DNA of 64,000 nt, from assembly GCF_016900875.1 (NCBI RefSeq), contig NZ_JAFEUM010000012.1, forward strand, positions 1-64,000, written 5' to 3'. Of this stretch, positions 35,928 to 44,917 are shown in pieces. Below the pieces are notes generated by a model, which saw only the letters and a program-made list of their open reading frames with translations, did no database searches and was not told the origin of the DNA. Each line of letters starts with the position of its first letter. The first letter of the stretch is position 1. This DNA comes from Vibrio ulleungensis. GTDB taxonomy: Bacteria > Pseudomonadota > Gammaproteobacteria > Enterobacterales > Vibrionaceae. The position numbers and the translations under genes are program-made.

Positions 35928-36185
35928 ATGGAAACTGTATTAAGCTTTTCAGCAATCGCAGTAGCAATCATCGTTGGTCTTTGTGCACTAGGCACAGCAA
36001 TTGGTTTTGCTCTTTTAGGTGGTAAATTCCTAGATGGTGCGGCTCGTCAACCTGAAATGGCTCCAATGCTTCAAGTTAAGATGTTCATCATTGCAGGTCT
36101 ATTGGATGCGGTTCCAATGATTGGTATCGTAATCGCACTACTATTCACATTCGCGAACCCATTTGTTGGTCAACTTGCTGGTTAA
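35928..36185 (+). CDS. atpE: ATP synthase Fo subunit c
   Basis: Subunit c (85 residues) forms the rotating ring. It is a two-helix hairpin with the polar loop GAARQPEM and the ion-binding Asp60 in IIAGLLDAVPMIG. The lack of the extra Gln/Glu ligands typical of Na+ rings suggests H+ coupling (inference). The start is ATG 35928-35930, after TTTGGAG; the in-frame ATG at 35916 lies ahead of that site. Confidence 0.97.
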   Translation: METVLSFSAIAVAIIVGLCALGTAIGFALLGGKFLDGAARQPEMAPMLQVKMFIIAGLLDAVPMIGIVIALLFTFANPFVGQLAG

Positions 36186-36242
36186 TCGATAGCTCAAAAC
36201 AAACTGGATTTTGTCGTTGATTAATAAGAAGGGGTAGCTGTT

Positions 36243-36713
36243 GTGGAAATGAACGCAACTCTGCTAGGTCAAGCTATATCGTTTACTATGTTTGTTTGGT
36301 TCTGCATGAAGTATGTATGGCCACCAATCATGGAAGCGATCGAAGAGCGTCAGAAAAAAATTGCTGACGGTCTATCCGCTGCCGAACGTGCAGCAAAGAA
36401 CTTGGATCTAGCACAAGCCAATGCTTCTGAGCAATTAAAAGAAGCGAAGCGCACTGCAACCGAAGTTATCGAACAAGCTAATAAGCGTAAAGCTCAGATT
36501 GTCGATGAAGCGCGTGAAGAAGCTCAGGCGGAACGCCAGAAGATTCTTGCGCAAGCGGAAGCGGAAATTGAAGCTGAACGTAACCGAGCTCGCGATGACC
36601 TGCGTAAACAGGTTGCCACTCTGGCGTTAGCTGGTGCCGAGAAAATCTTGGAGCGCTCTATTGATGAAGCCGCTCATAAAGATATTCTCGACAACATTAC
36701 TGCAAAACTTTAA
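36243..36713 (+). CDS. atpF: ATP synthase Fo subunit b
   Basis: Subunit b is the peripheral stalk: one N-terminal membrane helix (ATLLGQAISFTMFVWFCMKYVWPPIM) and a long charged coiled coil. At 156 residues from GTG 36243 it equals the usual enteric/vibrio length. The GTG is 7 nt from AAGGGG, whereas the next ATG (36249) is 13 nt away, so I favour GTG. Confidence 0.95.
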   Translation: MEMNATLLGQAISFTMFVWFCMKYVWPPIMEAIEERQKKIADGLSAAERAAKNLDLAQANASEQLKEAKRTATEVIEQANKRKAQIVDEAREEAQAERQKILAQAEAEIEAERNRARDDLRKQVATLALAGAEKILERSIDEAAHKDILDNITAKL

Positions 36714-36727
36714 GTCTGGGGGCGCAA

Positions 36728-37261
36728 ATGTCTGATTTGACTACTATCGCACGCCCCTATGCTAAAGCAGCATTCGACTTTGCTGTAGAAAAGGGAGCGT
36801 TGGACCAATGGGGCCAAATGCTGACTTTTGCTGCAGAAGTTGCCAACAATGAACAGGTTCATGAACTTTTAACAAGTTCGACTTCAGCCAATAGGCTAAG
36901 TGAAATCTTTGTAGCTGTGTGTGGCGACCAAGTTGATGAGCACGGTCAAAACTTTATTAAAGTGATGGCTGAGAATGGCCGTTTAGAGGCCCTTCCTGAT
37001 GTATGTGCACAATTTATTGTGCTTAAGCAAGAGCTTGAAAAAGAGATCGACGTAGAAGTGACTTCTGCCGCTGTTCTCTCAGACGAGCAAAAAGCGAACA
37101 TCAGCAGCAAACTTGAGCAGCGTCTTGAACGCAAAGTTAAGCTGAATTGCAGTATAGATGAGACCCTACTTGGTGGGGTTATTATTCGAGCCGGAGACTT
37201 AGTCATTGATAGCTCAGCCCGAGGTCAACTCGGTCGTCTGAGTGAAGCTTTGCAGTCTTAA
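36728..37261 (+). CDS. atpH: ATP synthase F1 subunit delta
   Basis: The delta subunit (177 residues) links the top of F1 to the peripheral stalk. The family's N-terminal ARPYAKAAFDFAVEKG and C-terminal GGVIIRAGDLVIDSSARGQL are clear. It sits between atpF and atpA as in E. coli. Confidence 0.96.
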   Translation: MSDLTTIARPYAKAAFDFAVEKGALDQWGQMLTFAAEVANNEQVHELLTSSTSANRLSEIFVAVCGDQVDEHGQNFIKVMAENGRLEALPDVCAQFIVLKQELEKEIDVEVTSAAVLSDEQKANISSKLEQRLERKVKLNCSIDETLLGGVIIRAGDLVIDSSARGQLGRLSEALQS

Positions 37262-37273
37262 TGGGGATTGAAA

Positions 37274-38815
37274 ATGCAACTTAATTCCACGGAAATAAGC
37301 GATCTAATCAAACAACGTATCGAGTCATTCGAAGTTGTTAGTGAAGCTCGCAATGAAGGTACTATCGTTTCGGTAAGCGATGGTATCATTCGTATCCATG
37401 GCCTTGCAGATGTAATGCAAGGTGAAATGATTGAATTACCGGGTGGCCGTTACGCGCTAGCACTTAACCTCGAGCGTGACTCGGTAGGTGCTGTTGTAAT
37501 GGGACCGTATGCTGACCTGAAGGAAGGCACAAAAGTAACTGGTACTGGTCGTATCCTTGAAGTACCAGTGGGTCCAGAGATGCTTGGTCGTGTGGTTAAC
37601 ACGCTAGGTGAGCCAATTGATGGTAAAGGTCCTATCGATGCGAAATTATCTTCGCCAATCGAAGTGATTGCACCAGGGGTTATCGATCGTAAATCGGTTG
37701 ATCAGCCTGTTCAAACTGGCTACAAATCTGTTGACTCAATGATCCCAATCGGCCGTGGCCAGCGTGAGCTGATCATCGGTGACCGTCAAACTGGTAAAAC
37801 AGCAATGGCGATCGATGCGATCATTAACCAGAAAAACTCTGGTATCTTCTCTATCTACGTAGCAATCGGCCAAAAAGCGTCGACTATTGCTAACGTCGTA
37901 CGCAAACTGGAAGAGCACGATGCACTGAAGAACACTATTGTAGTGGTTGCTTCTGCGTCTGAATCTGCTGCACTACAATACCTAGCGCCTTACGCGGGTT
38001 GTGCAATGGGTGAGTACTTCCGTGATCGCGGTGAAGATGCTCTTATCGTATACGATGACTTGTCTAAACAAGCTGTTGCTTACCGTCAAATTTCACTATT
38101 GCTTAAGCGTCCACCAGGTCGTGAAGCATTCCCAGGTGATGTTTTCTACCTCCACTCTCGTCTTCTAGAGCGTGCTGCACGTGTAAGTGAGCACTACGTT
38201 GAGACGTTCACCAATGGTGAAGTGAAAGGTAAAACCGGTTCTCTAACGGCACTGCCAATTATCGAAACCCAAGCGGGTGACGTATCGGCATTCGTACCGA
38301 CCAACGTTATCTCTATCACCGATGGCCAGATCTTCTTGCAAACTGAACTATTCAACTCAGGCATCCGTCCTGCAGTAGACCCGGGTATCTCGGTATCTCG
38401 TGTTGGTGGTGCAGCGCAAACTAAGATCATCAAGAAACTGTCTGGTGGTATCCGTACAGCACTTGCTGCTTACCGTGAACTTGCTGCGTTTGCTCAGTTC
38501 TCATCTGACCTGGATGAAGCGACTAAGAAACAGCTAGACCACGGCCAGAAAGTAACTGAGCTAATGAAGCAGAAGCAGTACGCTCCAATGTCTGTTTTTG
38601 ACCAAGCTTTGGTTATCTTCGCAGTAGAGCGTGGTTACCTAGAAAGTGTAGAGCTGAACAAGCTTCTAGACTTTGAAGCGGCGTTGCTATCGTTTGCTCG
38701 TGCACAGTACGCAGATCTTGCGACTGAAATCGACCAAACAGGTGCTTACAACGATGACATCGAAGCGCAGCTTAAAAAGCTAGCTGATGAGTTTGTAGCA
38801 ACCCAAACTTGGTAA
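37274..38815 (+). CDS. atpA: ATP synthase F1 subunit alpha
   Basis: The alpha subunit (513 residues, the E. coli length) carries the non-catalytic nucleotide sites. It begins MQLNSTEISDLIKQRI and has the P-loop GDRQTGKTAMAIDAI and the family signature PAVDPGISVSRVGG. The start is ATG 37274; a TTG two codons upstream is in frame but not needed. A small hairpin follows in the gap to atpG. Confidence 0.98.
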   Translation: MQLNSTEISDLIKQRIESFEVVSEARNEGTIVSVSDGIIRIHGLADVMQGEMIELPGGRYALALNLERDSVGAVVMGPYADLKEGTKVTGTGRILEVPVGPEMLGRVVNTLGEPIDGKGPIDAKLSSPIEVIAPGVIDRKSVDQPVQTGYKSVDSMIPIGRGQRELIIGDRQTGKTAMAIDAIINQKNSGIFSIYVAIGQKASTIANVVRKLEEHDALKNTIVVVASASESAALQYLAPYAGCAMGEYFRDRGEDALIVYDDLSKQAVAYRQISLLLKRPPGREAFPGDVFYLHSRLLERAARVSEHYVETFTNGEVKGKTGSLTALPIIETQAGDVSAFVPTNVISITDGQIFLQTELFNSGIRPAVDPGISVSRVGGAAQTKIIKKLSGGIRTALAAYRELAAFAQFSSDLDEATKKQLDHGQKVTELMKQKQYAPMSVFDQALVIFAVERGYLESVELNKLLDFEAALLSFARAQYADLATEIDQTGAYNDDIEAQLKKLADEFVATQTW

Positions 38816-38819
38816 AGGT

Positions 38820-38840
38820 GAGTGACAGAAATTGTCACTC
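38820..38840 (+). other. Intercistronic hairpin between atpA and atpG
   Basis: GAGTGACA and TGTCACTC form a perfect 8-bp stem with a 5-nt loop right after the atpA stop. There is no T run, so it is not a terminator. It could protect or process the mRNA and help set alpha versus gamma stoichiometry. Confidence 0.6.
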
Positions 38841-38856
38841 CTAATGGAGAGTAACA

Positions 38857-39723
38857 ATGGCCGGCGCAAAAGAGATACGTAATAAAATCGGTAGTGTGAA
38901 AAGCACTCAGAAAATTACGAAAGCGATGGAAATGGTAGCCGCTTCAAAAATGCGTCGTAGTAACGATGCAATGGAAGCGTCTCGTCCATACGCGACAACT
39001 ATGCGTAAAGTGATCGGTCACATAGCGAATGCAAGTCTAGAGTACAAACATCCGTACCTAGAGGAGCGTGAAGCTAAGCGAGTGGGTTACATCATTGTGT
39101 CTACCGACCGTGGATTGTGTGGTGGTTTGAACATCAACCTTTTTAAAAAGGCGATGACCGACATGCAAGAATGGAAAGAGAACGGTGCTGAAATCGAACT
39201 GGCTGTTATTGGTTCTAAAGCAACAGCCTTCTTCAACAACAGTGGCGCGAAAGTGGCAGCACAGGTATCGGGACTTGGTGATGAACCAAGCCTTGAAGAC
39301 TTGATTGGTTCTGTCGGCGTGATGCTGGAGAAATACAATGAAGAAGAGCTGGATCGTCTATATGTGGTGTACAACAATTTTGTTAACACAATGACGCAAG
39401 AACCAACGATCGATCAATTACTGCCTTTGCCTAAATCAGATAGCGAAGAAATGCAACGCGATCATGCATGGGATTACATCTATGAGCCTGAGCCTAAGGT
39501 TCTACTCGACGCACTGTTGTTGCGTTACGTAGAGTCACAGGTCTACCAAGGTGTTGTAGAGAACCTAGCGTGTGAGCAAGCAGCTCGAATGATTGCCATG
39601 AAAGCTGCAACAGATAATGCATCCAACCTCATCGATGAGTTAGAGCTTGTGTATAACAAGGCGCGTCAAGCGGCGATTACACAGGAACTGTCAGAGATTG
39701 TGAGTGGCGCAGCAGCGGTTTAA
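38857..39723 (+). CDS. atpG: ATP synthase F1 subunit gamma
   Basis: The gamma subunit (288 residues) is the rotor shaft inside the alpha3-beta3 ring. The N-terminal AGAKEIRNKIGSVKSTQKIT and the C-terminal helix MKAATDNASNLIDELELVYNKARQAAITQEL are diagnostic. The ATG follows AATGGAGAG. Confidence 0.97.
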   Translation: MAGAKEIRNKIGSVKSTQKITKAMEMVAASKMRRSNDAMEASRPYATTMRKVIGHIANASLEYKHPYLEEREAKRVGYIIVSTDRGLCGGLNINLFKKAMTDMQEWKENGAEIELAVIGSKATAFFNNSGAKVAAQVSGLGDEPSLEDLIGSVGVMLEKYNEEELDRLYVVYNNFVNTMTQEPTIDQLLPLPKSDSEEMQRDHAWDYIYEPEPKVLLDALLLRYVESQVYQGVVENLACEQAARMIAMKAATDNASNLIDELELVYNKARQAAITQELSEIVSGAAAV

Positions 39724-39753
39724 GCTTAGGAAACTAAATTAGAGGATTTAACG

Positions 39754-41157
39754 ATGGCTACAGGTAAGATCGTACAGATCATCGGTGCGGTAGTCGACGT
39801 AGAGTTCCCACAGAGTGATGTACCAGGTGTATATGACGCTCTGAACGTAACGGACTGGAAAGAACGTCTTGTTCTTGAAGTTCAACAACAGCTAGGCGGT
39901 GGCGTAGTTCGTTGTATCGTAATGGGAAGCTCAGATGGTTTACGTCGTGGAGTGGAAGTAGTAAATACAGGCGCTCCAATCTCAGTACCAGTAGGTACTA
40001 AGACCCTAGGTCGTATCATGAACGTACTCGGCGACCCAATCGACGAGTGCGGTGAAGTCGGTGCAGAGGAACTTTACTCTATTCACCGTCCAGCACCAAG
40101 CTATGAAGAGCAGTCTAATGTGACTGAACTTCTAGAGACAGGTGTAAAAGTTATCGACTTGATTTGCCCATTCGCTAAGGGTGGTAAAATCGGTCTGTTT
40201 GGTGGTGCAGGTGTTGGTAAGACCGTTAACATGATGGAACTTATCAACAACATCGCCCTTCAGCACTCTGGTCTTTCAGTATTTGCCGGTGTAGGTGAGC
40301 GTACTCGTGAGGGTAACGATTTCTACTTCGAAATGCAGGAAGCTGGCGTTGTAAACGTCGAGAACCCAGAAGAGTCGAAAGTGGCCATGGTATATGGTCA
40401 GATGAACGAGCCACCAGGAAACCGTCTACGTGTTGCCCTGACTGGTCTAACAATGGCTGAGCGCTTCCGTGATGAAGGTCGTGACGTATTGTTGTTCATC
40501 GATAACATTTACCGTTATACCCTTGCGGGTACAGAGGTATCGGCACTTCTAGGCCGTATGCCATCTGCGGTAGGTTATCAGCCAACTCTTGCAGAAGAGA
40601 TGGGTGTGCTTCAGGAGCGTATCACGTCAACAAAAGCCGGTTCTATCACGTCTATTCAGGCGGTTTATGTACCAGCGGATGACTTGACTGACCCGTCTCC
40701 AGCAACCACCTTTGCTCACTTGGATGCAACTGTTACTCTAAACCGTAACATCGCAGCCATGGGTCTATACCCAGCAATCGACCCATTGGATTCGTCTTCA
40801 CGACAGCTTGATCCATTGGTTGTTGGTCAAGAGCACTACGATATCGCAACAGGCGTTCAAATCACGCTTCAGCGTTATAAAGAGCTTAAAGACATCATTG
40901 CTATCCTAGGTATGGACGAGCTATCTGAAGAAGATAAGCAAGTGGTATCACGTGCACGTAAGATTGAGCGTTTCCTTACTCAGCCTTACCACGTAGCGGA
41001 AGTATTTACTGGTGACCCTGGCGTATACGTACCTCTTAAAGAGACACTACGTGGCTTTAAAGGTCTACTAGCTGGTGAATACGATGACATTCCAGAGCAA
41101 GCGTTCATGTACTGCGGTAACATTGACGAAGCTCTTGAGAATGCGAAGAAGCTATAA
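39754..41157 (+). CDS. atpD: ATP synthase F1 subunit beta
   Basis: The beta subunit (467 residues) carries the catalytic sites. The P-loop is GGAGVGKTVNMMELI, and the catalytic glutamate lies in GVGERTREGNDFY. DELSEEDKQ, as part of the conserved DELSEEDK block, is present near residue 390. It precedes atpC by 18 bp. Confidence 0.98.
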   Translation: MATGKIVQIIGAVVDVEFPQSDVPGVYDALNVTDWKERLVLEVQQQLGGGVVRCIVMGSSDGLRRGVEVVNTGAPISVPVGTKTLGRIMNVLGDPIDECGEVGAEELYSIHRPAPSYEEQSNVTELLETGVKVIDLICPFAKGGKIGLFGGAGVGKTVNMMELINNIALQHSGLSVFAGVGERTREGNDFYFEMQEAGVVNVENPEESKVAMVYGQMNEPPGNRLRVALTGLTMAERFRDEGRDVLLFIDNIYRYTLAGTEVSALLGRMPSAVGYQPTLAEEMGVLQERITSTKAGSITSIQAVYVPADDLTDPSPATTFAHLDATVTLNRNIAAMGLYPAIDPLDSSSRQLDPLVVGQEHYDIATGVQITLQRYKELKDIIAILGMDELSEEDKQVVSRARKIERFLTQPYHVAEVFTGDPGVYVPLKETLRGFKGLLAGEYDDIPEQAFMYCGNIDEALENAKKL

Positions 41158-41175
41158 GGCTAATTAGGAGGCGAT

Positions 41176-41598
41176 ATGGCAGCAATAACCTTTCACCTAG
41201 ATGTGGTTAGCGCAGAAGAGAAACTATTCTCAGGTCGCGTTGAAACCTTTCAGGTGACCGGTAGCGAAGGTGAACTTGGTATTTTCCATGGTCATACTCC
41301 GCTGCTGACCGCTATTGAGCCTGGTATGGTGCGCATTGTGAAGCAGCACGGCCACGAAGAGTTCATTTATGTCTCTGGTGGTATGGTAGAAGTTCAGCCT
41401 GGTACATCAACTGTACTGGCTGATACCGCTATCCGTGGTGAAGAGCTAGACGCAGCGAAAGCAGAAGAAGCCAAACGCAAAGCTGTGGAGAATATCCAAA
41501 ATCAGCACGGCGATATGGACTTTGCTCAAGCGGCCAGTGAACTGGCTAAAGCCATTGCTCAGCTTCGAGTAATCGAGTTGACCAAGCGCGGTCGTTAA
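41176..41598 (+). CDS. atpC: ATP synthase F1 subunit epsilon
   Basis: Epsilon (140 residues) couples F1 to the c-ring and inhibits ATP hydrolysis. The N-terminal beta-sandwich contains GSEGELGIFHGHTPLLTAI, and two C-terminal helices follow. It is the last gene of the operon and is followed by a strong terminator. Confidence 0.96.
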   Translation: MAAITFHLDVVSAEEKLFSGRVETFQVTGSEGELGIFHGHTPLLTAIEPGMVRIVKQHGHEEFIYVSGGMVEVQPGTSTVLADTAIRGEELDAAKAEEAKRKAVENIQNQHGDMDFAQAASELAKAIAQLRVIELTKRGR

Positions 41599-41620
41599 TC
41601 GTTTTTGATTAATGATTGAG

Positions 41621-41648
41621 AAAAAGGCAGCCTATTGGCTGCCTTTTT
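41621..41648 (+). terminator. Terminator of the atp operon
   Basis: The perfect 12-bp inverted repeat AAAAAGGCAGCC / GGCTGCCTTTTT with a TATT loop lies 22 bp after atpC. Confidence 0.9.
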
Positions 41649-41741
41649 GTTTATTCGTCATGCGAATTTTTGCCTAGAGCTTAATTGAGTGGGTAAATTT
41701 GTGTACACTTCGGGCAGCTAAAATAATTAGGAAAAAACGTC

Positions 41742-43103
41742 ATGAAATTCAGTGCGGTAATATTGGCTGCGGGAAAGGGCACCCGCATGTATTCAAATAA
41801 ACCTAAGGTGCTACATACCCTGGCTGGGAAACCTATGGCTAAGCACGTGATAGACACATGTGTAAGCTTAGGTGCAAACAACATTCACTTGGTCTACGGA
41901 CACGGTGGCGAGCAAATGAAGTCTGAACTCGGAAACGAGCCAGTCAATTGGGTCTTGCAGCAAGATCAGCTTGGCACTGGCCACGCCGTGGATCAAGCAT
42001 CGCCTAGTTTTGAAGATGATGAGAAAATCCTAGTTCTCTATGGCGATGTACCATTGATTTCTGAAGAGACCATTGAGAACCTTCTTGAAGCACAACCTAC
42101 TGGCGGTATCGCGCTATTAACGGTCGAGTTAGATAATCCGATGGGCTATGGCCGCATAGTACGTCGAAATGGCCCTGTAGTAGCGATTGTAGAGCAAAAA
42201 GACGCAACCGATGAGCAGAAGCTCATTAAGGAAATTAACACTGGTGTGCTTGCTGCTACAGGCAAAGATCTAAAGCGCTGGCTATCAGGGTTAAACAATA
42301 ACAATGCTCAAGGTGAATACTACCTGACTGATGTTATCGCGGCGGCACACGCGGAGGGACATGCGGTTGAAGCTGTTCATCCAATGAGTAAAATCGAAGT
42401 CGAAGGTGTGAATGATCGCGCACAACTGGCTCGATTAGAGCGTGCCTACCAGTCATTTAAGGCTCAAACTTTGTTAGAGCAGGGTGTTATGCTTCGCGAT
42501 CCATCTCGATTTGATATTCGCGGCACACTGCAGTGCGGAATGGATTGTGAAATAGATACCAATGTCATCATCGAAGGTAATGTCACCCTTGGGGATAACG
42601 TTTTTATTGGTACAGGCTCTGTGCTTATTGATTGCGAAATCGATGACAATACAATCATAAAACCGTACAGCATTATTGAACAAGCAACTGTGGCGGAAGA
42701 TTGCACTGTCGGTCCTTTTGCTCGACTTCGACCAGGCGCGGAAATGCGTGATAATTCCCATGTAGGGAATTTTGTCGAAATGAAAAATGCTCGATTGGGT
42801 GAAGGTTCTAAGGCCAACCATTTGACCTACTTGGGTGATTCCGAAATAGGACAAAGAACCAATATTGGTGCTGGTACTATCACATGCAACTATGATGGTG
42901 CGAACAAGCATAAAACTGTTATTGGTAATGATGTGTTTGTCGGCTCAGACAGCCAAATTGTCGCTCCGGTTACCATTGCCGATGGCGCTACAATTGGTGC
43001 GGGCACAACATTGACCAAAGATGTTGGCCAAGGAGAGCTGGTGATAACCCGAGCGAAAGAGCGCAAAATTTCTGGTTGGGAAAGACCCGTTAAGAAAAAA
43101 TAA
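41742..43103 (+). CDS. glmU: Bifunctional GlmU (N-acetylglucosamine-1-P uridyltransferase / glucosamine-1-P acetyltransferase)
   Basis: GlmU makes UDP-N-acetylglucosamine for peptidoglycan and LPS in two steps. The uridyltransferase half (residues 1 to about 227) has LAAGKGTRMYSNKPKVLH and LYGDVPLI. The left-handed beta-helix acetyltransferase half shows hexapeptide repeats and NYDGANKHKT and GSDSQIVAPV. At 453 residues it is close to E. coli GlmU (456). The gene after atpC is glmU in enterics too. A terminator follows. Confidence 0.97.
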   Translation: MKFSAVILAAGKGTRMYSNKPKVLHTLAGKPMAKHVIDTCVSLGANNIHLVYGHGGEQMKSELGNEPVNWVLQQDQLGTGHAVDQASPSFEDDEKILVLYGDVPLISEETIENLLEAQPTGGIALLTVELDNPMGYGRIVRRNGPVVAIVEQKDATDEQKLIKEINTGVLAATGKDLKRWLSGLNNNNAQGEYYLTDVIAAAHAEGHAVEAVHPMSKIEVEGVNDRAQLARLERAYQSFKAQTLLEQGVMLRDPSRFDIRGTLQCGMDCEIDTNVIIEGNVTLGDNVFIGTGSVLIDCEIDDNTIIKPYSIIEQATVAEDCTVGPFARLRPGAEMRDNSHVGNFVEMKNARLGEGSKANHLTYLGDSEIGQRTNIGAGTITCNYDGANKHKTVIGNDVFVGSDSQIVAPVTIADGATIGAGTTLTKDVGQGELVITRAKERKISGWERPVKKK

Positions 43104-43123
43104 TCCTTTGTAGTTAAATCATG

Positions 43124-43153
43124 AAGCCACCAACTTGTTTAGGTGGCTTTTTT
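43124..43153 (+). terminator. Terminator after glmU
   Basis: AAGCCACC pairs with GGTGGCTT around a 10-nt loop and is followed by T residues, about 20 bp past the stop. Confidence 0.85.
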
Positions 43154-43206
43154 GTACTATTTTTGCTATACAGAACGAAATATTGTTACTTGGTCAAGGA
43201 TGATGT

Positions 43207-44865
43207 ATGACGAGTATTATTGATAGAAAGTGGCAGCTATTCCCCATAGTCACTTTAATTGTCACCATGGCCTTAGGGCTCAACTATTTTAAAATTACGT
43301 TAGAGAAGTGGGTTGAAGCGAGCATGACAGGCTACGCCCAGTCATTGCTATCGGACATTACCTATGAAATAGAAGAGGACAACCCAGATTTCCTTACTAT
43401 TTCCATCGATGACTATATTGGGCATCTCACTCAAGCCTCTGCTGACCAACGTATTACCGTCATCGATCCAAACGGAATCGTTGTCGGCGACTCTTCATTA
43501 TCGGCGCGTGCGCTTTCTGGTTTAGATAATCATGGTAACAGACCCGAGTTTAATGAAGCCTGGGAAAACGGCACAGGTAAAGCTATTCGTTACAGTCAGA
43601 CTCAGCAAGTTGACTTACTCTATGTCGCCAAAAAACTGTACGTATCGGGCAATGAATATGTGATCCGCCTGTCTCTTCCTTTGCACTTGCTTGGGAAAAT
43701 GGCGCAGCACTTAATGGCTATCTTGGTGGTATTAGCGGTTGCTAGTGTTGCATTGTTGGCAACGTCGTCTTACATCAGTAACCGCCAAATAACGGCACGC
43801 GTACAAAAAGAACAAGGCTTGCAAGAAGAACGTATTGCCCAGCGAACATACGAAATCGAATTGCTGCATCGACTGGCTAACATGCTGGCGGCGTGTAAAT
43901 CGATCAGCGAAGCCCAAGACGTGGTGGCCGATTTGATCCCTCGCATTCTGGGAGATATCAATGGCAGTGTCGCCATTATGCGTTCTTCACGCAATATCTT
44001 AGAAGTTAAGTTGGATTGGGGCCAGCCATGGCCGGCTGCTCACACTTACGCGCCCGAAGAGTGTTGGTCTTTGCGTAAAGGTAAGTTTCATCTAACTCAT
44101 GACGATTTTCATTGCATCTCGTGTGCCCACATGAGCGCCGTTGGCGACGATCAAACTATGTGCATACCATTGACGGCACACGGAAATACGATAGGTATGC
44201 TGCACCTGTATTTTGGTGAGCCGAATGTCTCAGTCGATCAACATACGAGGCAATTGGCGTTTACGGTTGCTGAGCATCTTGGGCTGGCTTTGGCAAACCT
44301 AAACATGCAAGAGAAGTTGCGTTTTCAAGCAGTGAGCGATCCGTTGACAGGTTTGTACAACCGCAGACACTTTGAAGAGCAGTTAGACATGGCGTTATTG
44401 AATGCCGAGCGTGACGGTGAAGAAATGTCACTGCTGATGTTGGATCTTGATCACTTCAAGCGATTCAATGATAACTTTGGTCATGATGCCGGTGATTACG
44501 TCCTAAAAACGATTAGTAATCTATTACTCGAGCATGCTTCAAGTAACGACATTGTATGTCGCCTTGGAGGAGAAGAGCTTGCGATAATAGTGCCTAACTC
44601 AAACGCTGAGCAAGCGCTTACTTACGCTAAAAGTATTTGTGATAAAGTTCGTGAGTTGCACTTAGAGATGAAAGGGCTTTCGTTAGGTCGCTTAGGTGTT
44701 TCAATCGGTGTTGCTCAGGCTCCAACCGATACCAATGACGCAGAGCAGTTAATTAAATGTGCCGATATCGCTCTATATGACGCGAAAGAGCAGGGCCGTG
44801 ACAGAGCTATACATTACGCCAAAAGCCTTGAGCAAAAGAAGAAAGCGCAACTGTCGAGTGTTTAA
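43207..44865 (+). CDS. Membrane diguanylate cyclase with GAF-like domain (GGEEL)
   Basis: This 552-residue protein has transmembrane helices at about residues 10-28 and 168-188 flanking a periplasmic domain of about 135 residues. A cytosolic GAF-like region follows (about 215-375), then a GGDEF domain whose active-site loop reads GGEEL at residues 454-458. FNDNFGHDAGD and DPLTGLYNRRHFEEQL are intact, so c-di-GMP synthesis is likely; GGEEx variants are commonly active. The Arg of the inhibitory RxxD is replaced by Ser. A CISCAH motif in the GAF region could bind metal or sense redox state. It appears monocistronic. Confidence 0.88.
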   Translation: MTSIIDRKWQLFPIVTLIVTMALGLNYFKITLEKWVEASMTGYAQSLLSDITYEIEEDNPDFLTISIDDYIGHLTQASADQRITVIDPNGIVVGDSSLSARALSGLDNHGNRPEFNEAWENGTGKAIRYSQTQQVDLLYVAKKLYVSGNEYVIRLSLPLHLLGKMAQHLMAILVVLAVASVALLATSSYISNRQITARVQKEQGLQEERIAQRTYEIELLHRLANMLAACKSISEAQDVVADLIPRILGDINGSVAIMRSSRNILEVKLDWGQPWPAAHTYAPEECWSLRKGKFHLTHDDFHCISCAHMSAVGDDQTMCIPLTAHGNTIGMLHLYFGEPNVSVDQHTRQLAFTVAEHLGLALANLNMQEKLRFQAVSDPLTGLYNRRHFEEQLDMALLNAERDGEEMSLLMLDLDHFKRFNDNFGHDAGDYVLKTISNLLLEHASSNDIVCRLGGEELAIIVPNSNAEQALTYAKSICDKVRELHLEMKGLSLGRLGVSIGVAQAPTDTNDAEQLIKCADIALYDAKEQGRDRAIHYAKSLEQKKKAQLSSV

Positions 44866-44886
44866 TTCGTGGTTTGATGCAAAACC

Positions 44887-44914
44887 AAAAAGCGCACAAA
44901 ATGTGCGCTTTTTT
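44887..44914. terminator. Bidirectional terminator between the cyclase and ABC permease genes
   Basis: AAAAAGCGCAC and GTGCGCTTTTT pair around a 5-nt loop. A and T flanks serve both convergent genes. Confidence 0.85.
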
Positions 44915-44917
44915 ACA

